NCBI GenBank assembly: GCA_021204765.1
Contig: JAJPYU010000296.1
Coordinates: forward strand, 1 to 11,258
Length of the DNA: 11,258 nucleotides
Direction: 5' to 3'
From: Clostridiales bacterium
GTDB lineage: Bacteria; Bacillota; Clostridia; Lachnospirales; Lachnospiraceae
Each line of letters starts with the position of its first letter. The stretch's first letter is position 1. The notes below the pieces were generated by a model, which had not been told where the DNA came from, ran no database searches, and worked only from the letters and a program-made list of their open reading frames with translations. The position numbers and the translations under genes were made by a program. Positions 1 through 5,309 of this stretch are shown in pieces.

Positions 1-809
1 GTTTCTCCATGGGGAAATATCTTACCTGGCGCGGCATGACGGTGACGGGCTATTATAGCAGAAGCCCCGAGTCAGCAAATGAGGCAGCCGGATTTACGGG
101 CACGAATATGTACACGGATATCGGCTGTCTGGTCACGGACAGTGACGCAGTCTTTATCACCGTTCCCGACGGGGCCATAGCGGACGTCTGGGAGGAGATA
201 AGAGGACTTCCGATTCAGGGTAAGATCATGATCCACTGCAGCGGTTCGCTTAGCAGTACAGTCTTTTCGGGAATTGAAGACGCCGGAGGCTTCGCCTATT
301 CCATCCATCCACTATTAGCGGTAAATGATAAATACAGTTCATATGATATGCTGGCGAAGGCATTTTTTACCATCGAGGGCTCGCCGGAGCATTTAGATGA
401 TCTGAAGAAAATGTTCGAGGGCTTCGGCAATCATGTGGAGATCATAAATGCCGAGGATAAGACCCTCTACCATGCGGCGGCAGCAGCGGCCAGCAATCTG
501 GCCGTCGGGCTGGTGGCCATGAGCGAGGAGATGCTCATGCGCTGCGGATTTGGCTCTCAGAGCGCTCACGAGGCTCTCTCGCCCCTTATAATGGGAAACA
601 TGGTAAATATAGTGGAGGCGGGGACAAGAGCCGCCTTGACAGGCCCTGTGGAGCGAAATGACGCCGGGACTGTGGGGCAGCACCTAAAAGTACTTTCCGG
701 GGATGAAGCGACGGTTTACAGGCTTCTCTCCGCTGAGATAGTAAAGCTGGCTGAGGAGAAATATCCAGAGAGAGATTACACCAAACTGAAGGAGGAGTTA
801 GGAGTATGA
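1..809 (+). CDS. panG: Rossmann/DUF2520 protein, probable PanG-type ketopantoate reductase (5' end outside window)
   Basis: Probable NADPH-dependent reduction of 2-dehydropantoate to pantoate, the step between PanB and PanC. The frame is already open before the first Met: bases 3-8 encode Phe-Ser just ahead of MGKYL at base 9. This fits the usual N-terminal nucleotide-binding glycine motif lying upstream of the window, so the gene is cut by the edge and Met at 9 is probably internal. Counting from that Met, DUF2520 hallmarks are SIHPL (98-102), YHAAAAAASN (154-163) and LTGPVERNDAGTV (210-222). The stop overlaps the panB start by ATGA, so the two are translationally coupled. DUF2520 proteins of this kind include PanG of Francisella, a ketopantoate reductase unrelated in detail to PanE. 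The family match is clear. The reductase role is inferred from that precedent and from the neighbours. Confidence 0.8.
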   Translation, partial: FSMGKYLTWRGMTVTGYYSRSPESANEAAGFTGTNMYTDIGCLVTDSDAVFITVPDGAIADVWEEIRGLPIQGKIMIHCSGSLSSTVFSGIEDAGGFAYSIHPLLAVNDKYSSYDMLAKAFFTIEGSPEHLDDLKKMFEGFGNHVEIINAEDKTLYHAAAAAASNLAVGLVAMSEEMLMRCGFGSQSAHEALSPLIMGNMVNIVEAGTRAALTGPVERNDAGTVGQHLKVLSGDEATVYRLLSAEIVKLAEEKYPERDYTKLKEELGV

Positions 810-1636
810 AGACTACAGTTGCGACACTTAAGAAAATGAAGGAGAACCACGAGAAGATCACCATGCTGACCTGCTACGACTATACTACGGCCAAGCTGAT
901 GGACGCGGCGGGGATAGAGATTCTCCTCGTCGGTGATTCCCTGGGGAATACTGTGCTGGGCTATGAGGACACTCTTTCTGTGACCATGGATGACATGATA
1001 CACCACACTGCGGCGGTGGCCCGGGGAGTGAAAAATGCCCTTGTCATCGGCGACATGCCTTTCATGTCCTACCAGACCTCCATCTATGACGCCCTGGTAA
1101 ATGCGGGCCGCTTTATGAAGGAAGGCCGCGCCAATATGGTGAAGCTGGAGGGCGGTGCCCGGGTCTGCGAACAGATAGAGGCAATAGTGAAGGCGGATAT
1201 CCCGGTCTGCGCCCATCTCGGGCTTACGCCCCAGTCTGTCAACGCTTTCGGGGGATTCAAGGTGCAGGGAAAGAGTGCGGAGGCCGCCAGGGAGCTCTTA
1301 GACGATGCTAAGAGGGTCGAGGAGGCGGGAGCCAGTCTGGTAGTCTTAGAAGGAATACCGGCGAAGCTGGCGACCATTATCACAGAGGAAGTGAGCATAC
1401 CCACTATCGGTATCGGTGCCGGAGCAGGCTGCGACGGGCAGGTGCTGGTGTACCAGGATATGCTGGGGATGTTCTCAGACTATGTGCCCAAGTTCGTGAA
1501 GCAGTTCGCCAATGTGGGGGAGGTCATGAGCACTGCCTTTAAGAACTACATGCGCGAAGTTAAAGAAGGAACATTCCCGGCGCAGGAACACACTTATAAA
1601 ATAGAGGATGAGGTAATAGAAGCATTAGAAAAATAG
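806..1636 (+). CDS. panB: 3-methyl-2-oxobutanoate hydroxymethyltransferase
   Basis: Cytoplasmic ketopantoate hydroxymethyltransferase. It transfers a hydroxymethyl group from 5,10-methylene-tetrahydrofolate to 2-ketoisovalerate, the first committed step of pantothenate synthesis. The 276-residue product is close to the usual length of about 265. Family motifs are intact: LVGDSLGN with the metal ligand Asp44, IGDMPFMSYQ with Asp83, KLEGG with Glu115, AHLGLTPQ around 136-143, and VVLEGIPA with the catalytic Glu182. IGIGAGAGCDGQVLVYQDMLG (split as IGIGAGAGCDGQ and VLVYQDMLG, 201-221) is also typical. The start overlaps the upstream reductase gene by 4 bp and has GGAGGAG-type purines (about 791-797) before it. 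No feature suggests loss of function. Confidence 0.97.
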   Translation: MKTTVATLKKMKENHEKITMLTCYDYTTAKLMDAAGIEILLVGDSLGNTVLGYEDTLSVTMDDMIHHTAAVARGVKNALVIGDMPFMSYQTSIYDALVNAGRFMKEGRANMVKLEGGARVCEQIEAIVKADIPVCAHLGLTPQSVNAFGGFKVQGKSAEAARELLDDAKRVEEAGASLVVLEGIPAKLATIITEEVSIPTIGIGAGAGCDGQVLVYQDMLGMFSDYVPKFVKQFANVGEVMSTAFKNYMREVKEGTFPAQEHTYKIEDEVIEALEK

Positions 1637-1657
1637 TATAAGGCGCTCCCGAAAAAT

Positions 1658-1672
1658 CGCCGTGTTGCGGCG
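1658..1672 (+). other. small GC hairpin between panB and panC
   Basis: CGCCG, a 5-base loop TGTTG, then CGGCG form a perfect 5-bp stem in the 80-bp gap between panB and panC. There is no T-run after it, so it is not an intrinsic terminator. It may be a minor RNA structure or chance. Confidence 0.3.
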
Positions 1673-1716
1673 GAATCCTGTCAGGCATCTTTTACAAAGA
1701 AAAGGAGTGTATTAAA

Positions 1717-2556
1717 ATGAATACTGTAATTTCGATTAGTGATGTTAAAGGCATTGTTCATGAGTGGAGAAAGTCGGGCGAGAGCATCGGCTTCGTGCCC
1801 ACCATGGGCTATCTTCATGAGGGGCACGGAAGCCTGATTGCGAGGGCACGCGAGGAGAACGATAAGGTAGTCGTCAGCATTTTCGTAAACCCCATGCAGT
1901 TTGGACCCGCGGAGGATCTGGCCAGCTATCCCCGGGATCTTGAGAAGGACTCGACCTACTGCGAGAGCCTGGGCGCTGATCTTATTTTTGCCCCGGAGCC
2001 GGAGGAGATGTACCACGATGATTTCTGCTCCTATGTGGACATGTCAGTGTTGACGGAAGAGCTCTGCGGACTGTCCCGGCCCGTGCATTTCAGGGGCGTC
2101 TGCACAGTGCTTACCAAGTTCTTTAATATAGTGACCCCGGACAGGGCATACTTCGGAGAGAAGGACGCCCAGCAGCTGGCCATCGTTAAGCATATGGTGG
2201 CGGACCTTAATATGGATCTGGAGATCATCGGCTGCCCTATAGTCCGTGAGGAGGACGGCCTGGCAAAAAGCTCCAGGAACACTTACCTGTCTCAAAAGGA
2301 GCGTCAGGCGGCGCTTATCCTAAGCCGCGCAGTAGCCCTCGGCAAAAAAATGGTTGCAGAGGGGGAGACTTCTGCGTTAAAATTAGTCAACGCCATGAAG
2401 GAGCTCATAGAGACTGAGCCATTGGCAAGGATTGACTATGTGAAGGCCGTGGACGGCCTTTCCATGCAGCAGGTGGAGGAAGTGAGATCGCCACTGCTGG
2501 TGGCTATGGCGGTGTATATCGGGAAGACCAGGCTTATTGATAACTTTTCGGTTTAA
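1717..2556 (+). CDS. panC: pantothenate synthetase (pantoate--beta-alanine ligase)
   Basis: ATP-dependent ligation of pantoate to beta-alanine through a pantoyl-adenylate intermediate, giving pantothenate. The 279-residue length is normal for the family. It is a class-I-tRNA-synthetase-like nucleotidyltransferase: the HIGH-type motif is in PTMGYLHEGH (28-37, His34 and His37). FVNPMQFGPAEDL (56-68), YFGEKDAQQL (145-154) and the KMSKS-like KSSRN (184-188) follow in the usual order. The start at 1717 has an AAAGGAG ribosome binding site at 1701-1707, nine bases upstream. The substrate comes from the PanG/PanB steps upstream and from beta-alanine made by panD just downstream. Confidence 0.97.
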   Translation: MNTVISISDVKGIVHEWRKSGESIGFVPTMGYLHEGHGSLIARAREENDKVVVSIFVNPMQFGPAEDLASYPRDLEKDSTYCESLGADLIFAPEPEEMYHDDFCSYVDMSVLTEELCGLSRPVHFRGVCTVLTKFFNIVTPDRAYFGEKDAQQLAIVKHMVADLNMDLEIIGCPIVREEDGLAKSSRNTYLSQKERQAALILSRAVALGKKMVAEGETSALKLVNAMKELIETEPLARIDYVKAVDGLSMQQVEEVRSPLLVAMAVYIGKTRLIDNFSV

Positions 2557-2564
2557 AAATCACA

Positions 2565-2601
2565 ATAAATGCGCATATTTCATGATAATATGCACATTTA
2601 T
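2565..2601. repeat. 37-bp near-perfect inverted repeat between panC and panD
   Basis: The arms are ATAAATGCGCATATT (2565-2579) and AATATGCACATTTAT (2587-2601). They are complementary at 14 of 15 positions around a 7-base centre (TCATGAT). The element fills almost half of the 77-bp panC-panD gap. No T-run follows on the + strand, so it is not a standard terminator for panC. It could be an operator or an RNA hairpin that tunes panD expression or mRNA stability. Confidence 0.85.
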
Positions 2602-2620
2602 CAGTGACTTGACGTATAAT
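2591..2620 (+). promoter_or_regulatory. possible but doubtful panD promoter
   Basis: A perfect TATAAT lies at 2615-2620, and TGCACA at 2591-2596 (4 of 6 matches to a -35 box) is 18 bp upstream, inside the right arm of the inverted repeat. The weakness is geometric. Transcription would start near 2627, inside the panD ribosome binding site GGAGGG (2624-2629), leaving only about 7 bases before the ATG. Confidence 0.2.
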
Positions 2621-2633
2621 AACGGAGGGAAGA

Positions 2634-3029
2634 ATGAATATCACTATGCTTAAGGGCAAGATCCATCGCGCCACGGTGACTGAGGCGGATGTGGACTACG
2701 TCGGCAGCATCACCATCGACCAGGATCTCATGGACGCCGCCGGCGTACTGGAATACGAGAAAGTACAGGTGGTGGATGTGACCAACGGGAGCCGCCTGGA
2801 GACCTACACCATAGCCGGGGAGAGGGGCGGCGGAGCTATCTGCATGAATGGGGCAGCCGCGTACTGCTGCGAGGTAGGCGACAAGATCATCATTATGGCC
2901 TACGTGGACATGACGCCTGAGGAGGCGGCCGGCCATTGCCCGACAGTCGTTTTCGTAGACGGCGATAATCATGTCGACAGAATCACTACCTATGAACGTC
3001 ATGGTGAACTATACAAAACTGGAGTCTAA
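2634..3029 (+). CDS. panD: aspartate 1-decarboxylase proenzyme
   Basis: Pyruvoyl-dependent decarboxylation of L-aspartate to beta-alanine, the second substrate of PanC. The 131-residue proenzyme shows the self-cleavage site Gly24-Ser25 within DYVGSITID. Ser25 becomes the pyruvoyl group after cleavage into a short beta and a longer alpha chain. Other family positions are MLKGKIHRATVTEAD near the N-terminus (Lys9 in the active site), NGSRLETY with Tyr58, MNGAAA (71-76) and VGDKIIIMAY (81-90). The start at 2634 has GGAGGG at 2624-2629, only 4 bases away. An in-frame Met five codons in is less likely, because characterised PanD proteins also begin four residues before the MLxGK segment. Clostridia-type bacteria often use this bacterial PanD. 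Confidence 0.97.
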   Translation: MNITMLKGKIHRATVTEADVDYVGSITIDQDLMDAAGVLEYEKVQVVDVTNGSRLETYTIAGERGGGAICMNGAAAYCCEVGDKIIIMAYVDMTPEEAAGHCPTVVFVDGDNHVDRITTYERHGELYKTGV

Positions 3030-3202
3030 TTAAATAAGTTTGGTGATGTGCTCTCGTAAGAAAAACATAGTGGGATTTCACAAAACTGTCCGCATTACAC
3101 TAATTATAGCTTAGTTTGGTTTAGGCTGACCAAAGTTGTGTTGTAAAAGTGCCACAGCATAAACATAGTGAGCTATACACGAATTTAGAATAGGAGATAT
3201 AG
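3030..3202 (+). promoter_or_regulatory. 173-bp AT-rich intergenic region upstream of coaBC, weak promoter candidate
   Basis: No gene is seen here. The stretch is noticeably AT-richer than its coding neighbours. It contains the hairpin ACTAA / TTAGT (3099-3103, 3111-3115) and the adjoining TTTGGT / ACCAAA (3115-3120, 3129-3134). A 10-bp direct repeat AAACATAGTG occurs at 3063-3072 and 3161-3170. The best promoter-like pair is TTGTAA (3141-3146) with CATAGT (3164-3169) at 17-bp spacing, which is weak. No riboswitch family was recognised. Confidence 0.3.
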
Positions 3203-4393
3203 ATGCTAACTGGAAAGAATATCGTACTTGGTGTTACAGGGAGTATCGCCGCCTATAAGACGGCGGGTCTGGCGAGTCTGCTGATAAAGCAGGGAGCCGA
3301 CGTTCACGTCATCATGACGAAGAATGCAGCCAACTTCATAAATCCGATTACGTTTGAGACACTGACGGCTCACAAGTGCCTTGTGGATACCTTTGACCGG
3401 GACTTCGAGTTTCATGTGGCCCACGTGAACCTGGCCGCAGCGGCTGATCTCATGATGATAGCACCGGCTTCGGCGGATGTAATAGGTAAGCTGGCAAACG
3501 GTATCGCTGACGACATGCTCACCACCACGGCCATGGCCTGCAAGGCGCCAATGCTCATAGCCCCGGCCATGAACACCAATATGTATGAGAATCCCATACT
3601 GCAGGACAACCTGAAAAAACTGTATTCTTACGGATATGAGATAATAGAGCCCGCCACGGGCATGCTGGCCTGCCGCGACGTCGGCAAGGGCAAGATGCCT
3701 GAGCCGGAGACGCTCCTTAAGTATATCCTTCGGAGTATTGCCTGTGAGAAAGACCTGTCAGGTAAAAGGGTTTTGGTCACTGCGGGACCGACTCAGGAGG
3801 CTATAGATCCGGTACGCTGCATCACCAATCATTCCACCGGTAAAATGGGATATGCCATCGCAGAGAATGCCTCCTTGCGCGGCGCGCATGTCACCCTCAT
3901 CACCGGTCCCTGCGATATCGAGCCGCCCATGTTCTGCGACATAGTCCCGGTCACCACGGCGGAGGATATGTACAATGCCGTCATGGCCCATCAGGCCGAA
4001 TCTGACATCATCATCATGACCGCCGCCGTGGCCGACTACCGTCCTGAGACAGTCAGCGGTGAGAAAATAAAGAAGTCTGATGGCAATATGTCAATCGCTC
4101 TGACCCGCACGAAAGATATCCTGGCTTCCCTGGGTGAGATACGCCGTCCGGATCAGTTCATCTGCGGCTTCTCCATGGAGACGGAACATATGCTGGAGAA
4201 TTCCCGCACCAAGCTCGCAAAAAAGCACCTGGACATGATCGCAGCGAACAACCTGAAAGTCCCCGGAGCGGGGTTTGCCACGGATACCAATGTGATAACG
4301 CTGATCACCCGTGAAACTGAAATCCAACTTCCTCTTATGAGTAAGCATGAGGATGCCGAACGTATATTAGATGAGATCATAAAGCATATATGA
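3203..4393 (+). CDS. coaBC: bifunctional phosphopantothenoylcysteine decarboxylase / phosphopantothenate--cysteine ligase
   Basis: Dfp-type enzyme of coenzyme A synthesis. The CoaB half couples cysteine to 4'-phosphopantothenate using a nucleotide triphosphate, and the FMN-dependent CoaC half decarboxylates the product to 4'-phosphopantetheine. At 396 residues it is full length. The flavoprotein half (about 1-180) shows GVTGSIAAYK (10-19), catalytic His74 in FHVAHVNLA, a PASANT-type motif read here as PASADV (88-93), PAMNTNMY (121-128) and Cys157 in LACRD. The common family form of the last is ACG, so Arg replaces Gly. The ligase half (about 186-396) shows VTAGPTQE (192-199), ITNHSTGKMG (207-216), AAVADYRPE (274-282) and KIKK (288-291). 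The ribosome binding site AGGAGAT is at 3192-3198. The 3' end overlaps rlmH by ATGA. Confidence 0.97.
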   Translation: MLTGKNIVLGVTGSIAAYKTAGLASLLIKQGADVHVIMTKNAANFINPITFETLTAHKCLVDTFDRDFEFHVAHVNLAAAADLMMIAPASADVIGKLANGIADDMLTTTAMACKAPMLIAPAMNTNMYENPILQDNLKKLYSYGYEIIEPATGMLACRDVGKGKMPEPETLLKYILRSIACEKDLSGKRVLVTAGPTQEAIDPVRCITNHSTGKMGYAIAENASLRGAHVTLITGPCDIEPPMFCDIVPVTTAEDMYNAVMAHQAESDIIIMTAAVADYRPETVSGEKIKKSDGNMSIALTRTKDILASLGEIRRPDQFICGFSMETEHMLENSRTKLAKKHLDMIAANNLKVPGAGFATDTNVITLITRETEIQLPLMSKHEDAERILDEIIKHI

Positions 4394-4869
4394 ATATCAC
4401 AGTGTACTGCGTTGGAAAAATTAAAGAAGATTTTTATCGTGCGGCAGTGGGAGAGTATGAGAAACGTTTATCCCGATATTGTAAATTAAGAATAGTTGAA
4501 GTGCCGGATGAAAAAACACCCGATAGAGCTTCTGCTGCCCTCAAGACTCAGATAAAAGATAAGGAAGGCCAGCGTCTGCTTGCAAAAATAAAGGATACCT
4601 CTTATCTTATCGCCCTGGCCATAGATGGGAAAAAGATGGACTCTGTTTCTTTTTCTGATAAGATGGCTGACTTAGGCCTGTGCGGCACCAGCGACATAGG
4701 TTTTGTTATCGGCGGTTCCCTTGGGCTGTCTGATGCAGTCATAAGGCGGGCTGACATGAGACTGTCTTTCTCGGATATGACTTTTCCACACCAGCTGATG
4801 AGAGTGATACTGCTGGAACAAATATACAGAGCATACAAAATACGATTACACGAACCCTATCATAAGTAG
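4390..4869 (+). CDS. rlmH: 23S rRNA (pseudouridine-1915-N3)-methyltransferase RlmH
   Basis: SPOUT-class SAM-dependent methyltransferase that modifies pseudouridine 1915 in helix 69 of 23S rRNA on assembled 70S ribosomes. The 159-residue length is exact for the family. The C-terminal knot region is fully conserved: FVIGGSLGLSDAV (105-117), SFSDMTFPHQLMR (126-138), LLEQIYRAYKI (141-151) and the diagnostic terminal YHK (157-159). The ATG overlaps the coaBC stop by ATGA, so it is probably translated by coupling. The first 170 bases are AT-richer than the flanking genes, but the protein shows no sign of disruption. Its job is unrelated to CoA synthesis, so the co-transcription appears to be one of convenience. 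Confidence 0.97.
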   Translation: MNITVYCVGKIKEDFYRAAVGEYEKRLSRYCKLRIVEVPDEKTPDRASAALKTQIKDKEGQRLLAKIKDTSYLIALAIDGKKMDSVSFSDKMADLGLCGTSDIGFVIGGSLGLSDAVIRRADMRLSFSDMTFPHQLMRVILLEQIYRAYKIRLHEPYHK

Positions 4870-4874
4870 CCGCA

Positions 4875-4921
4875 AACACTGTTATATGTAACAGGGTAGC
4901 TTTTCTGCATATAACAGGGTT
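4875..4921 (+). promoter_or_regulatory. structured leader with two mutually exclusive hairpins
   Basis: The left arm 4879-4884 (CTGTTA) pairs perfectly with 4889-4894 (TAACAG) around a TATG loop. The same left arm, extended to 4879-4890, can instead pair with 4906-4917 for 12 bp with one G-T wobble. That longer stem gains 3 more pairs at its base (4875-4877 with 4919-4921). TAACAGGGT occurs twice, at 4889-4897 and 4912-4920. There is no T-run directly after, so this is not a standard terminator. Alternative folding is what the sequence shows. A regulatory switch is inference. Confidence 0.6.
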
Positions 4922-4931
4922 GGCTGTTTTC

Positions 4932-4946
4932 GGTAATGGAGTTACC
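4932..4946 (+). promoter_or_regulatory. start-site hairpin presenting the ribosome binding site
   Basis: GGTAA and TTACC form a perfect 5-bp stem around the loop TGGAG. The loop holds the Shine-Dalgarno GGAG (4938-4941), and the ATG at 4947 follows the stem directly. The site supports 4947 as the true start of the small membrane protein. The stem could modulate ribosome access. Confidence 0.5.
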
Positions 4947-5309
4947 ATGAAGCATTCTGACCGCAAAAGGACAAGGAGAAAAAAGCTCAGATACCGCATG
5001 ATCATTGTGGCTGTTATAGTTATAGCCCTGGCTGTCTTTATCCCGGTCAGGATGCGGTTCATTTCAGCCGTTCCCCTGCAGGCCGAGGTGGAGGATACCC
5101 GCGTGCTTTTGGATGCCATGGCTGAGCAGGATGTTGACGCGGCACAGGATGCGATAGACTCTATGAAGGCGACTGTATCTTTTAATGAAGAACTTGGCCT
5201 GACCATCGACGAAAATGATGATACAGACGAAGAGAATGATTCCAGTGAGGACATTGATTCTGATGAGACAATGAATTCAGATCATTCCACAGAGGAGGAG
5301 ATGCCATGA
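4947..5309 (+). CDS. small single-pass membrane protein with acidic tail, function unknown
   Basis: I do not recognise this 120-residue protein. A strongly basic N-terminus (KHSDRKRTRRKKLRYR, 2-17) precedes one hydrophobic segment (about 18-35, MIIVAVIVIALAVFIPV). This predicts an uncleaved anchor with the N-terminus in the cytoplasm and the rest outside. Residues 44-74 look helical (LQAEVEDTRVLLDAMAEQ and onwards). Residues 87-119 are low-complexity Asp/Glu/Ser/Asn. I chose ATG 4947 because it has GGAG at 4938-4941 and puts the basic patch at the N-terminus. An upstream TTG at 4920 would start inside the hairpin. The end overlaps the next gene by ATGA, and its last Glu codons double as that gene's GGAGGAG binding site. 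It probably works with the acyltransferase fusion as a cell-surface accessory factor, which is inference from coupling only. Confidence 0.75.
   Translation: MKHSDRKRTRRKKLRYRMIIVAVIVIALAVFIPVRMRFISAVPLQAEVEDTRVLLDAMAEQDVDAAQDAIDSMKATVSFNEELGLTIDENDDTDEENDSSEDIDSDETMNSDHSTEEEMP

Noticed and set aside
72..308. Minus-strand open frames here and throughout the window
   Set aside because: All lie opposite well-supported + strand genes, have no ribosome binding sites and resemble no family.
2609..2620. TTGACG directly abutting TATAAT
   Set aside because: The two boxes have zero spacing, so they cannot act together as a promoter.
3046..3114. 22-codon open frame in the panD-coaBC gap
   Set aside because: It has no ribosome binding site and no recognisable features, and is short enough to be chance.
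4920..4946. Extended TTG start for the small membrane protein
   Set aside because: It lies in the hairpin region, has no proper ribosome binding site, and adds residues before the basic patch and anchor. ATG 4947 with GGAG fits better.
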